Assembly: GCF_018141425.1 (NCBI RefSeq)
Contig: NZ_CP058561.1
Location: 2,232,001 to 2,296,000, forward strand
Direction of reading: 5' to 3'
Length of the DNA: 64,000 nt
Source: Vallitalea guaymasensis
GTDB lineage: Bacteria; Bacillota; Clostridia; Lachnospirales; Vallitaleaceae
In this document: one piece after another, positions 9,610-18,826 of the stretch
Numbering within the stretch: the first letter of the stretch is position 1
Layout of the letters: each line of letters begins with the position of its first letter
Program-made: the position numbers and the translations under genes
Notes under the pieces: generated by a model
The model's input: the letters and a program-made list of their open reading frames with translations, nothing else
What the model was told of the DNA's origin: nothing
The model's database searches: none

Positions 9610-11364
9610 ATGAAAAACAGAGTAAGAAAGTTATTAAGCATGTTACTAGTTCTAACCGTAGTATTTAATCTACATACTATATTCATGTATGCAGGTGACG
9701 ATACTATCACTTCAACACCAACAACTACTGACACAACCTTACCAGCAGTCAATCAGCTAGAAAATGTAATTGACATATTAACTGTCAACGACTTCCACGG
9801 AAATGTAAAAGAAAGTGGTAAAAACATAGGAATGTCTAAAATGGTTCGTTATATTAATGAACAAAAAGCTGTAAATCCTAATACCATTGTTGTTTCTGGT
9901 GGAGATAACTACCAAGGAACAGCTCTTTCTAATCTAACATATGGTGCTCCTGTTAATGAAATGTTCAAAGGAATGGATGTTCTTGCATCAGCAGTAGGAA
10001 ACCATGAATTTGACTGGGGTGTAGATAGAATTGAACAATGGGCAAAAGATGGGAATTTTACTTTCCTTGCTTCTAATATCTACGATAAAACAACTAATGA
10101 ACCTGTAACTTGGGCCAAGCCTTATTTAATTCATGAAATAGCAAATAAAAAAATTGCATTTATTGGTATATCAACAATAGAAACTGCTCATAAAACTAAA
10201 GTAGATAATGTAGCTACTCTAGAATTCAAATCAGCTGACGAGGCTGCTAAGATTTGGGTAGATTATCTACAAGCTGGTAAAGCTGAAGAAGGAACTCCAG
10301 ATATAATTATCGCCCTAACTCATGTTCCTACATGGCAGGATAACTATGGAGAAAATCCTGAAACTCCTATAACTGGTGATGAAATCAATGCTCTATGTCA
10401 AGTTGAAGGACTTGACGCAGTTATAACAGGTCATTCACATAAAACTGTTGCTGGTTATATCAATGATAAACCTGTTGTTCAAGCATATAAATATGGTAGA
10501 GCAGTTGGTAAAATATCTATAGAACTAAATGAAGATGGTACAGTAAAATCCATTACTCCATCTGTAGATTCTGTTTATAAAAATTCTAAAGACCTACTTG
10601 AAGATTCAGAAACCAAAGAAATATATGATAAATACAAAGAAGATTTTGCTCCAATAGCTGACGAAGTGGTAGGACAGTTAAAAGGACGTTTAGCACATGA
10701 TACCAATAACGTTACTCCACTAGGCTATTATGTTACAGATATCATGAGAAAATCCGCTAATGCTCAAATAGGATTAACTAATGGTGGCGGTCTTAGAAGA
10801 AGTCTTGAAGAAGGCGATATTACTATGGGCGATTTATACGAGGTAATACCTTTTGATAATACTTTAGTCACTATGGAAGTATCTGGTTCATTACTTCAAT
10901 CATTAGTAGATCATGGAATTGATGCAGCTGACATGGGTGACGGTCAATTTGCTGGATTGAAGGTTATATATGACCCTAATGCAGAATATGAAAAAAGAGT
11001 AGTCAGCATTACATTAGAAGATGGTACTCCTTTAGATATGGATAAAAAATATACATTGGTAACTAATGATTTTGTAGCTACTGGTGGAGATAAGTACAAC
11101 TTTGAAGGTGCTGAAAATGTTGTAGACACATTTGTTCCAATAAGAGATGAACTTGTTAAAGCAATAAAAGCAGAAGGTACAGTAGTAGCTCCTACCGTAG
11201 ACGTAATGTCAACTATAGGTACTTATGAAATAAAAGCTGGTGATGTTTTATGGAAAATAGCTAAGGTATATAATACTACCTATCAAGAACTAGCTAAGTT
11301 AAACAACTTAAAGAATCCTCATAAAATATACACCGGAAAAACATTATTAGTACCCGCTAACTAA
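9610..11364 (+). CDS. Secreted 5'-nucleotidase / 2',3'-cyclic phosphodiesterase with C-terminal LysM
   Basis: 584 aa. The N-terminal signal peptide is MKNRVRKLLSMLLVLTVVF... ending near FMYA. The calcineurin-like metallophosphatase domain shows the metal ligands in order: DILTVNDFHGN, GGDNYQG, VGNHEFDWG, ALTHVP and VITGHSHK (residues ~50-280). The 5'-nucleotidase C-terminal substrate domain follows (LGYYVTDIMRKSANAQIGLTNGGG, ~375-400; DLYEVIPFDNTLV; TNDFVATGGDKY). The last 45 residues are a LysM motif (YEIKAGDVLWKIAKVYNTTY...), which would hold the enzyme on peptidoglycan. Its job is probably nucleotide and phosphate scavenging outside the cell. ATG follows GGGAGG. It ends at a strong terminator, so it is a single-gene unit. 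Confidence 0.92.
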   Translation: MKNRVRKLLSMLLVLTVVFNLHTIFMYAGDDTITSTPTTTDTTLPAVNQLENVIDILTVNDFHGNVKESGKNIGMSKMVRYINEQKAVNPNTIVVSGGDNYQGTALSNLTYGAPVNEMFKGMDVLASAVGNHEFDWGVDRIEQWAKDGNFTFLASNIYDKTTNEPVTWAKPYLIHEIANKKIAFIGISTIETAHKTKVDNVATLEFKSADEAAKIWVDYLQAGKAEEGTPDIIIALTHVPTWQDNYGENPETPITGDEINALCQVEGLDAVITGHSHKTVAGYINDKPVVQAYKYGRAVGKISIELNEDGTVKSITPSVDSVYKNSKDLLEDSETKEIYDKYKEDFAPIADEVVGQLKGRLAHDTNNVTPLGYYVTDIMRKSANAQIGLTNGGGLRRSLEEGDITMGDLYEVIPFDNTLVTMEVSGSLLQSLVDHGIDAADMGDGQFAGLKVIYDPNAEYEKRVVSITLEDGTPLDMDKKYTLVTNDFVATGGDKYNFEGAENVVDTFVPIRDELVKAIKAEGTVVAPTVDVMSTIGTYEIKAGDVLWKIAKVYNTTYQELAKLNNLKNPHKIYTGKTLLVPAN

Positions 11365-11378
11365 TTAGTATTTAGTAA

Positions 11379-11406
11379 GGGGCTGTATCATGATACAGTC
11401 CCTTTT
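11379..11406 (+). terminator. Rho-independent terminator after the nucleotidase gene
   Basis: GGGGCTGTATCA and TGATACAGTCCC (11379-11402) form a 12-bp stem with one G-U pair, followed by TTTT. It sits 14 bases after the stop codon and argues against an earlier start for the next gene, because such a start would lie inside the hairpin. Confidence 0.85.
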
Positions 11407-11434
11407 CTTAACCCTGAACAAGGAGAAAAATGAC

Positions 11435-12607
11435 ATGAAATGTAGATTATTAGTTTTGATTATACTTACTTCATTGTTCTTGACCTCTTGTAATTCCAAC
11501 CCTGAAGGTGATATTACTAAAGATGAAAAATATGGTGGTCTTGCTACATATTATGAAGAAGATATGGAAAAACCTGAATATGACGTGGTCAAAGCAAAAG
11601 TTATTAGAGTAGATAGAGATGATACTACTCTTGATCGTCCTGACATTCCAATTGAACAAGACATTAGATATCAGCATCTTTATATTAGGTTATTGCAAGG
11701 TAAGCATAAAGGCGAAGAATACTCTGTCAGGAACACAGTTGAGATGGTCAATCCATATAGACTGGTTTTTAAGACAGGAGATAAAATGTACATCTATGTT
11801 TATGAAACCGATAAAGGCACAGTTGGAAATATACATATATATGAACGCTGTAGAGACAGTGCAATCTTTATCATTGTGATAGCTTTCTTGATACTATTAG
11901 TTGTCGTAGGAGGATTCAAAGGACTAAAATCAGTAATTACCCTTACTTTCACCATAATACTCATAGCCTTTGTTATGTTACCACTTATTCTAAGAGGTTT
12001 TAATCCTTTGGTAGTAACAGTGGGAATCATATCTATAACTACAACCTTTACATTGCTTATAATAAGTGGGTGGAACAAAAAGACAAGAACAGCAATTTTA
12101 GGTACTGTAGGCGGGGTTCTAGTAGCAGCTCTTGCTGCTGGTCTTGTCAGTGGAGTTGCCATGCTCACTGGACTTGGTGATGAACAGGCTAGAATGTTAG
12201 CATATATTCCTCAAAATAGGCACTTGGATTTTAAAGGAATCTTATTATCTGGTATTATAATAGGTGCTCTAGGAGCTGTTATGGATGTTTCACTATCAAT
12301 AGCTTCAGCTATGTGGGAAATCGAAGACAATACACCTAAGATATCGACTAAAAGATTAATAAAATCAGGCATGAATATTGGTAAAGATATAATGGGTTCT
12401 ATGTCCAATACGTTGATATTAGCTTATGTTGGCGGTTCAATACATCTCTTGTTGTTGTTTATCGCTTATGACATAACTATAATTGAAATCTTGAATATGG
12501 ATATGATTGCCTCAGAAATCGTAAGGGCAGTAGCAGGCAGTATAGGTCTCATTTCGGCTATTCCATTAACTACATGGATAGGTGGCACAATAGGAAGAAA
12601 AAATTAA
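11435..12607 (+). CDS. YibE/F-family membrane lipoprotein
   Basis: 390 aa from the ATG at 11435 (AGGAGA at 11421-11426). The open frame extends 45 bases further upstream, but that would place the start inside the terminator hairpin. The N-terminus MKCRLLVLIILTSLFLTSC is a lipoprotein signal with lipobox LTSC. An extracellular beta-rich region (~25-140, AKVIRVDRDD, RLLQGKHKGEEYSV) is followed by about seven hydrophobic helices that match the YibE/F domain, with a conserved-looking DVSLSIASAMWEI and a C-terminal GGTIG. The biochemical role of the family is not established; transport or export has been suggested. Confidence 0.85.
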   Translation: MKCRLLVLIILTSLFLTSCNSNPEGDITKDEKYGGLATYYEEDMEKPEYDVVKAKVIRVDRDDTTLDRPDIPIEQDIRYQHLYIRLLQGKHKGEEYSVRNTVEMVNPYRLVFKTGDKMYIYVYETDKGTVGNIHIYERCRDSAIFIIVIAFLILLVVVGGFKGLKSVITLTFTIILIAFVMLPLILRGFNPLVVTVGIISITTTFTLLIISGWNKKTRTAILGTVGGVLVAALAAGLVSGVAMLTGLGDEQARMLAYIPQNRHLDFKGILLSGIIIGALGAVMDVSLSIASAMWEIEDNTPKISTKRLIKSGMNIGKDIMGSMSNTLILAYVGGSIHLLLLFIAYDITIIEILNMDMIASEIVRAVAGSIGLISAIPLTTWIGGTIGRKN

Positions 12608-12614
12608 GTTTTTG

Positions 12615-12643
12615 TAGACAACCAATACTTTATTCTATATAAT
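12615..12643 (+). promoter_or_regulatory. Promoter driving the riboswitch-folT transcript
   Basis: TAGACA (12615-12620), 17-bp spacer and TATAAT (12638-12643). Transcription would begin near 12650, just ahead of the riboswitch P1 stem. Confidence 0.65.
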
Positions 12644-12653
12644 ATACTTGTAC

Positions 12654-12763
12654 TGTAGCAGAGCAGATATTACGCGTTAAGTGTTAGAGGATGGGAAGTT
12701 TCCTCTAAACGAAAAACCTACATGGTGTTAGGTTTGCGGTGTGATATTGTTTCCGCTGTTACA
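12654..12763 (+). promoter_or_regulatory. Tetrahydrofolate (THF) riboswitch aptamer
   Basis: The 5' leader of the folate transporter gene carries THF class I hallmarks as I recall the consensus: AGAGCAGAT, the invariant-looking GCGTTAAGTG block, GGATGGGA, AACGAAAAACCT and GGTTTGCGGT. The P1 stem is explicit: TGTAGCAG (12654-12661) pairs with CTGTTACA (12756-12763), 8 bp with one G-U pair. A terminator follows, so the switch most likely acts by premature termination when folate is plentiful. Covariance-model scoring would confirm the assignment. Confidence 0.9.
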
Positions 12764-12786
12764 TAGAGAATAAGTGTATGATAATA

Positions 12787-12838
12787 CCTTTTTTCTTTTT
12801 ATGTAACAGATACTATGTAAAAAGAAAGGGGGTTTTTT
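12787..12838 (+). terminator. Riboswitch-controlled terminator
   Basis: CCTTTTTTCTTTTTA (12787-12801) pairs with TAAAAAGAAAGGGGG (12818-12832), 15 bp including G-U pairs, followed by six T. The loop contains TGTAACAG (12802-12809), the exact complement of the riboswitch P1 3' strand CTGTTACA. The alternative pairing extends to about 14 bp and consumes the top of the terminator's 5' arm, so P1 formation and antitermination exclude each other. Confidence 0.85.
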
Positions 12839-12938
12839 GTTTATGCAAAATAATACAAAAACCGTTTATGTGATGCTTTTATGATTATTTTCGGAATAAT
12901 ACAATTAATAATCCAATAAAATTATAGGAGGCACATAA

Positions 12939-13721
12939 ATGAATAAATCAAAATCAAGTTATTATATAAAAGTAATTGTACAGACAGGTCTACTTATCGC
13001 AATCGCCCAGATTGTTAAGATGTTCAGTACTTACATCTATTTTGCAGGAGCACCAGCAATTAGAATTAGTTTCTCAGGTCCTTTTACCAAAATGCCTGGT
13101 ATCTTGTTTGGTCCTGTTGTGGGTGGTATTAGTGCTGGTCTATCTGATATTATAGGTTATCTTATTAAACCTCAAGGACCTTATATTCCTTGGTTAGGCG
13201 TAACAGCTATATTAGGTGGTATTCTTACTCCTCTCATCTGGAAAGGATTAAAGAATATTGAGATCAAAAAACTGCAAACTATATGTATAATTGTTTTTTC
13301 AGCAATCGGTCTACTTGGTATATTTAATCATATTCAACTTACTTACTATGAAACTGGTACTTGGGCTAAATATATATCATCTATTGGCAAAACCACTACT
13401 TTTGCAACTGTTTTATTAATAGCTACTTCACTAGTAGGATTCTTACTGCTGTTGATAGACCGCATAATCCAAAAAAGATATAATCAACTTAAAATATATA
13501 ATAATTTCTTGAAATTAATTATATCCGTGGGTATACCAGGATTATTAGTAACTACGATTAATACTCAACTTCTTAGAATGTTTATTCCTGTGTTATCCAA
13601 AAAAGCCTTTATTGCTTTTCTACTGCCTAGACTTGTAGAAGAGTTATTCATAACAGTTTATATATCATATATGTTGTCGCTATTGCTATATTTATATAAT
13701 AATTTATTTAAAAACAAATAA
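12939..13721 (+). CDS. folT: Folate ECF transporter S component
   Basis: 260 aa integral membrane protein with about six helices and no signal peptide. The sequence ISFSGPFTKMPGILFGPVVGG followed by SAGLSDIIGYLIKPQGPYIPW fits the folate-family S component of energy-coupling factor importers, which binds folate and docks on a shared EcfAAT module encoded elsewhere. The THF riboswitch upstream gives independent support for the ligand. ATG follows AGGAGG. The extra ~80 C-terminal residues make it longer than most S components. Confidence 0.9.
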   Translation: MNKSKSSYYIKVIVQTGLLIAIAQIVKMFSTYIYFAGAPAIRISFSGPFTKMPGILFGPVVGGISAGLSDIIGYLIKPQGPYIPWLGVTAILGGILTPLIWKGLKNIEIKKLQTICIIVFSAIGLLGIFNHIQLTYYETGTWAKYISSIGKTTTFATVLLIATSLVGFLLLLIDRIIQKRYNQLKIYNNFLKLIISVGIPGLLVTTINTQLLRMFIPVLSKKAFIAFLLPRLVEELFITVYISYMLSLLLYLYNNLFKNK

Positions 13722-13741
13722 TCACTTAGAGGTATGGATAA

Positions 13742-14302
13742 ATGAAGAAGATATATTCAACAAATAGATTGGTACTACGAACTATTGATACATCCTTCAC
13801 TAGAAGGGTATTAGACTATTATACACGTAACAAAGATTTTCTGATGCCTTGGGAACCAAAACGTGAACAAAACTTTTATAAGCCTATGACACATAGAAAA
13901 ACTTTACGAAGAGAACAAGATCTAATTAATAATCTATCTATGCTCAGGCTTTGGATTTTCAAGAAAGAGGATACTGGTTTTGAAAGAATTATAGGAACCT
14001 TAGCCTTCTCCAACATTGTTAGAGGCTGTTTTCAATCATGTTTCTTAGGATATAAGCTTGATAAAGATGAAATTAATAAAGGTTATATGTCAGAAGCTCT
14101 TGAAAAAGGAATAGAAGTAATGTTTCATGACTATAAGCTTCACCGCATAGAAGCTAACATAATACCTAGGAATGAAGCTTCAATTAATCTAGTTAAAAAA
14201 TTAGGATTCACTAACGAAGGACTATCAAAGAAATATCTTAAGATCAATGATATATGGGAGGATCACTATCATATGGTATTGCTTAATGAAGACATGGAAT
14301 AG
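13742..14302 (+). CDS. RimJ/RimL-type GNAT N-acetyltransferase
   Basis: 186 aa. It opens STNRLVLRTIDTSFTRRVLDYY, the usual RimJ/RimL entry. It contains FLGYKLDKDEINKGYMSEAL (acetyl-CoA binding region), then LHRIEANIIPRNEASINLVKKLGF, the standard C-terminal motif. Closest named role in this family is acetylation of ribosomal protein N-termini, but the substrate is unknown. It follows folT by 20 bases and is probably in the same riboswitch-controlled transcript. AGAGG lies nine bases before the ATG. Confidence 0.88.
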   Translation: MKKIYSTNRLVLRTIDTSFTRRVLDYYTRNKDFLMPWEPKREQNFYKPMTHRKTLRREQDLINNLSMLRLWIFKKEDTGFERIIGTLAFSNIVRGCFQSCFLGYKLDKDEINKGYMSEALEKGIEVMFHDYKLHRIEANIIPRNEASINLVKKLGFTNEGLSKKYLKINDIWEDHYHMVLLNEDME

Positions 14303-14450
14303 AAAAATAAATGTAGAAATATATCTTATAATAAGAAATGTTAACACATTATTTACATTTGAAACATGAATTATACACAATTATATACTATGATGGTATT
14401 GTAAGAAAAAACTCTTACATAAGAAACTCCCCCCTCATTCTTTATATAAT

Positions 14451-14490
14451 AAAAAAGCATTGATTAAATCCTCGGATCAATGCTTTTTTT
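14451..14490. terminator. Bidirectional terminator between folT operon and RiPP-like cassette
   Basis: AAAAAAGCATTGAT (14451-14464) and ATCAATGCTTTTTT (14476-14489) form a long perfect stem with A and T runs on both sides. It can end the plus-strand folT transcript and the minus-strand peptidase transcript. It also marks the left edge of the very AT-rich cassette. Confidence 0.85.
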
Positions 14491-14544
14491 GTTGTAACAT
14501 TATATTCCTAATTTATCAATATAGGCACTATAACATTTTTTAAA

Positions 14545-15783
14545 TTACTCATTGTTTAGTATTCTTTCAAGAATAAAATCAGTTTCATTAATCAAATCTT
14601 CTTTTCTTAGTGTTATATATATATCAGGATAAATAGCATCATTAAACTGATTATTTTGAGATAATGGATTTTTCACGGGCATTGTAGCTACTTTATATAT
14701 TATCTTTGAATTGGACAACATATAACTTTTAGAATTACCAAAAGAATGTACTTTTGTTCCTGTAGGCTCTCCTACTATAATACCTAATTTATTATATTTG
14801 TAAACAGCTGCTAATGCTGAAGATGAGCTAAATGTCTTCTTAGATATTAATATGTATGTATCTCCTATAAATAATAATTCTTCTTTTTTCTTATTAGTCA
14901 TCATAATATAATTCAAATCCACATACGATTCAACATCATAATATTTAATTAAATCGGAGATAAAAAACGAATCTCCCCCTGGACTTTCTCTTAAATCCAG
15001 TATAACTTTGTTAATATTATTATCTTTTACTTGTGTAAAAAAAGCCTCTAAAAATTCTCTAGTTTCATCATTATGCTCTAGATAATACAAATACATAATA
15101 GCAGTACTATTTTCAGAATCAATAGTATAATAATTCTTAAATTCTTTAGATTTTCTTTCAATAACATCTAATTTAACTGATACTTTTTCCATTGTATTAT
15201 TTTTACGATTTATCACCAAGTCTATTTGATTATTTTGATCTATTAACCCTAAATATTGTAAGTATTTTTTTTGTGGCAACAATTGTTCTATCCTATATTT
15301 AAGCCAACCTTTATTATCAGCAGGAATAATGTCTTTCATTTTATTCAATAAATCTTTACAATTATAGTTACCAATTTTAATTATTTTATCTCCTTTATGC
15401 AATATATCTGTAGATTTATTAATATATAAATCCTCACCAATCCATATTATATCTAAATCTAAGAAGTCACCATCATCTTGATAATAATCAATAGTAGTGT
15501 GGCCATCATTTAAATATGCAAGTGCTTTGCTTACAATAAAATAAAATTGATTTATTTTTTGTTTACTAGGCAGTTCTTTAATTAATTTATCAATAAATTT
15601 TACATACGATTTAATTTGGTCTGTTTCTTGCATAGAAGGATGATTAGCAATAATTGTTTCTTTTAGAGTCATTAAATCATTACTCATTTTATCTTTCTCT
15701 ATGTAATTCTCATTATTAATAACTTTATACACTAATATCAAAATTATTATTGCTATAATTAATATACTGTATTTTCTCTTCAT
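14545..15783 (-). CDS. Membrane-anchored S41-family peptidase in RiPP-like cassette
   Basis: 412 aa. An N-terminal membrane anchor (residues 6-22, SILIIAIIILILVYKVI) is followed by an extracytoplasmic region. S41 features: YLNDGHT at 90-96, a typical helical-bundle motif; LDLRESPGGDS at 262-272; the nucleophile region KKTFSSSSALAA at 316-327; and GEPTGTK at 338-344. The usual PDZ domain is not obvious. Last gene of the minus-strand unit behind the exporter (62-base gap). In this setting it probably trims the exported peptide or removes its leader outside the membrane; that role is inference. GGTGG lies five bases before the ATG. Confidence 0.85.
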   Translation of the reverse strand: MKRKYSILIIAIIILILVYKVINNENYIEKDKMSNDLMTLKETIIANHPSMQETDQIKSYVKFIDKLIKELPSKQKINQFYFIVSKALAYLNDGHTTIDYYQDDGDFLDLDIIWIGEDLYINKSTDILHKGDKIIKIGNYNCKDLLNKMKDIIPADNKGWLKYRIEQLLPQKKYLQYLGLIDQNNQIDLVINRKNNTMEKVSVKLDVIERKSKEFKNYYTIDSENSTAIMYLYYLEHNDETREFLEAFFTQVKDNNINKVILDLRESPGGDSFFISDLIKYYDVESYVDLNYIMMTNKKKEELLFIGDTYILISKKTFSSSSALAAVYKYNKLGIIVGEPTGTKVHSFGNSKSYMLSNSKIIYKVATMPVKNPLSQNNQFNDAIYPDIYITLRKEDLINETDFILERILNNE

Positions 15784-15845
15784 TTTTCCACCTATTTATT
15801 TACCAAACATATAAATATATTTTTTATAATTAAACACTAATTATC

Positions 15846-17435
15846 TCAAGAATATTTCAATTCATTAATGTCGTCAAAATTAATTGTATAATCACATATA
15901 TCAAGCAAATCATTATTGTGTGATATAATAATAACTATCTTATTATTCTTAATTTTAATAAGTTGTTTTTTTAATAAAGATATGCTCTTATTATCCAATG
16001 CATTAGTAGGTTCATCTAGTAAAAGTATATCTAAATCTTTTAATATTGCTTGCAGAAGTGATAATTTTTGCTTTTCTCCACCTGAAATGATTGTGCCTTT
16101 TTCAATCAATTCATTGTTTTTAATAATCTTATTGATTATTCCACTGTCAATAAAATTACTAACAAAATTATTATTATCATATTTTAAAATATTATCAATT
16201 ATTAAATCTTGATTTTGCTCACAAAAACTAACATTGTTTTTTCTAAACTCATATAAATCAATTGTAGATATATCTTTATTATTATAACATATATTACCTT
16301 CATAATCTTGTTCTATGCCTAACAAAACATCAAAAAATGTACTCTTACCTATACCATTCTTTCCTTTTATAACATAAATATTACCTTTTTTAAATCTAAG
16401 ATTTAAATTATAAAATAATCTCTTTTCATTTATTTTCATTGATAAATTAATAACATCTATAGTATCAATGTTTTTAATTTTGGTATTTCCATTATGTAAC
16501 TCAGGAATTTTCAAAATCTCTTTTAATCGTGTATATGAAACTTTGTAATCTTGATATCTTTTTAAATAACCAGTAAAAAAAGCTATAGTATCTAATAGTC
16601 TATTATAGTAATTATTAAATAATGTAAAATTTCCTATACTCATAGTACCATTAATTATTTCTACTCCTCCTATAATTATTATTACTATTAAACATACAAA
16701 TCTAACAACTTGACATAAAGAATTATACAAAGTACTTACACTTACGTAATCCAGCATATTTTTTAAATTAGAATTGAATAATTCTTGATATTTATTAGTA
16801 AAACCAGTGAACAATGATTTTCTTAAAATGGAATTTTTATTATCTAAACTTTTATTTTGAAAAGAATAAAACTCATTCTCACTTTCTATGCTTACAAGAT
16901 ATTTTTTTGAGATTTTATCTTTAAAAATATAATGAACACATATATTTAATATACTTAATACGAGTAATATTAGTGTAATATTTCTATTTATCCTATATAG
17001 GTAGATAATTATTATAAATAACTTTATTAAATTTATAAACATTGTCATTGTATCATTAAACAAGAAATTAATTATTTGTTTAGTATCTTCATCAATTCTT
17101 TTTGTATAATATGAGGATTTGCCAGTATCAATAGCTCTTTTCGAGGTCCTAAAAAGATGAAGAAAAATATCTTTTTTTAAATTTACAGCTAATATATTAT
17201 TTAATTTTGTAGAAACAATAGTTAAAATATAGTATAAAACAACTTGGAAAATCACTAATAACCCTATTAAAATAATATAATGTACAAAATCCCCTTTTTT
17301 ATCCAACACCATAACTGTATCTATAAATTTTGATAATAAAATAGGTAATATTAATGAACTTATTTCTAGTATTGTATGTATAACAAATATATTAAAAATC
17401 TTCAACTTATTATTTGATACTATTTTTCTTATCAT
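15846..17435 (-). CDS. ABC exporter (fused membrane and ATPase domains) in RiPP-like cassette
   Basis: 529 aa half-transporter. Residues 1-300 hold about six membrane helices of the type I exporter fold; 325-529 the nucleotide-binding domain with Walker A GKNGIGKST (358-366), signature SGGEKQKLSL (451-460), Walker B LLLDEPTNAL (471-480) and H-loop His506. There is no N-terminal C39 peptidase, so leader removal would need a separate enzyme, and the next gene is a peptidase. It starts six bases after the maturase stop, with its ribosome site GAAGGT inside the maturase end. Likely homodimer exporting the modified peptide (inference). Confidence 0.88.
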   Translation of the reverse strand: MIRKIVSNNKLKIFNIFVIHTILEISSLILPILLSKFIDTVMVLDKKGDFVHYIILIGLLVIFQVVLYYILTIVSTKLNNILAVNLKKDIFLHLFRTSKRAIDTGKSSYYTKRIDEDTKQIINFLFNDTMTMFINLIKLFIIIIYLYRINRNITLILLVLSILNICVHYIFKDKISKKYLVSIESENEFYSFQNKSLDNKNSILRKSLFTGFTNKYQELFNSNLKNMLDYVSVSTLYNSLCQVVRFVCLIVIIIIGGVEIINGTMSIGNFTLFNNYYNRLLDTIAFFTGYLKRYQDYKVSYTRLKEILKIPELHNGNTKIKNIDTIDVINLSMKINEKRLFYNLNLRFKKGNIYVIKGKNGIGKSTFFDVLLGIEQDYEGNICYNNKDISTIDLYEFRKNNVSFCEQNQDLIIDNILKYDNNNFVSNFIDSGIINKIIKNNELIEKGTIISGGEKQKLSLLQAILKDLDILLLDEPTNALDNKSISLLKKQLIKIKNNKIVIIISHNNDLLDICDYTINFDDINELKYS

Positions 17436-17441
17436 ATCATT

Positions 17442-18737
17442 TCAACCTTCAGTTATTTTTTTATCGCACCAAGCATTATAGTATTTTAACAAAATAGTTT
17501 TTATAGATGCTGCATTTCTTGTGCATGCAGCACTATTATTATTATACATTCTAGCATGAGGACAACCGCCCAAACATAATGGTAAGAATTTACATTTATA
17601 ACATTCATGAGGTATTTCCATATTTACAAATTTTATTAAATTTATTACATTGTTGTCTCCTTCTACAATATTACCAATTTTAAATTTAGTGAGGCCTACT
17701 TGTTCCCAACATTTAAACACGTCACCATTAGGATCAATAACAGCTGAATTAATACATTGTGCACCACAAGCAACAGATATTGGGCTTGGAAAAAATTTAT
17801 TAACACTTTCTTTTGTTAAAAAACTATTGAATATATTAGTTTGAAAATTAGCAAAATCAATAAAATTCAAACAACCTTCATACCCATCATTTTTCTTATC
17901 TTCAACAGGTGCAACATAAATTTTTACTCTATCATTTGGTAATACAGAATGTAAATATGTTATTAATTGTGGAATTTCATTTTGATTATCTATATCAGTA
18001 TTTATCCTCACAGCTATACTTATAATATTGCATGCATTTTTTATATTCTTTATAATTGTTTTAAAGCTATTAGATCCATCTATAGTTATTCGTCGATTAT
18101 TATGAGTTTTTTCTAATCCATCAATAGTTACTTGTGCAAATGTAACTTTATATTCTAATAATGTCTTAGCCATTTCCTCAGTTAATAGTAATCCATTTGT
18201 TACTATATTAGCAGTATAATTTAGTTCTTTTTCGTTACACATACTTATAATTTTTTTACTCATTTTTTTAATTAAATCAATAGCTAATAGTGGTTCTCCA
18301 CCATACCATGTGATACTAATATTTTTAATACCAGATATTATTTGCTTATCAATATGGTCAATAATTTTATCACTAACCTCTTTACTCATATATATATTAT
18401 TCTTTTTTTCATAACAATATGGACAAGCCATATTACAATCTAATGTTAGTGCTATAGTATAATTATAACTTTTCTGCTGATATTTAGCTAAATTACTTTT
18501 AAATTTAATTAATTCAATTTCATCTAATTCATAATTCACAATAAACCCTTGCTCATAAAGCTTTCTTCCTATTTCATCCTCTCTAATATTAATATTTTTA
18601 GTATCAACATTATATAAATAATCTATGTATTTTTCATCTAATACAACATAAGAGCAATTAGATGAGTTGAAAAATAACTTCTTGCCATTTTCTATATTAT
18701 CTATTTCTATATTAAATATAGATTGCTTATATCTCAT
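17442..18737 (-). CDS. Radical SAM/SPASM peptide maturase
   Basis: 431 aa. N-terminal ~90 residues may be the peptide-recognition (RRE-like) part. The radical SAM cluster motif CNMACPYC gives Cys101, Cys105, Cys108; WYGGEPL (144-150) is the SAM-binding GGE motif. The SPASM region has Cys324, 328, 343, 379, 382, 388, 392 and 405 (DPNGDVFKCWEQVG; CYKCKFLPLCLGGCPH), enough for two extra [4Fe-4S] clusters. This architecture is shared by enzymes that make thioether or C-C links in peptides and, from memory, by CcpM-type Cys-rich peptide maturases of Clostridium. It lies 89 bases downstream of a Cys-rich precursor gene on the same strand. The chemistry performed is not known. Confidence 0.9.
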   Translation of the reverse strand: MRYKQSIFNIEIDNIENGKKLFFNSSNCSYVVLDEKYIDYLYNVDTKNINIREDEIGRKLYEQGFIVNYELDEIELIKFKSNLAKYQQKSYNYTIALTLDCNMACPYCYEKKNNIYMSKEVSDKIIDHIDKQIISGIKNISITWYGGEPLLAIDLIKKMSKKIISMCNEKELNYTANIVTNGLLLTEEMAKTLLEYKVTFAQVTIDGLEKTHNNRRITIDGSNSFKTIIKNIKNACNIISIAVRINTDIDNQNEIPQLITYLHSVLPNDRVKIYVAPVEDKKNDGYEGCLNFIDFANFQTNIFNSFLTKESVNKFFPSPISVACGAQCINSAVIDPNGDVFKCWEQVGLTKFKIGNIVEGDNNVINLIKFVNMEIPHECYKCKFLPLCLGGCPHARMYNNNSAACTRNAASIKTILLKYYNAWCDKKITEG

Positions 18738-18776
18738 ATTATCATCCCTTTAATTATTTAATATTAATTTTTATAG

Positions 18777-18822
18777 TTTAAAATATTAGTCTTATTTCAT
18801 TGAATAAGACTAATATTTTAAA
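18777..18822 (-). terminator. Perfect 20-bp intercistronic hairpin between precursor and maturase genes
   Basis: TTTAAAATATTAGTCTTATT (18777-18796) and its exact reverse complement (18803-18822) flank a 6-base loop. It begins four bases after the precursor stop codon. No clean T-run follows on the minus strand, so it is better seen as a partial terminator or 3' stabiliser giving much precursor and little enzyme than as a full stop. Confidence 0.6.
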
Positions 18823-18826
18823 ATCA

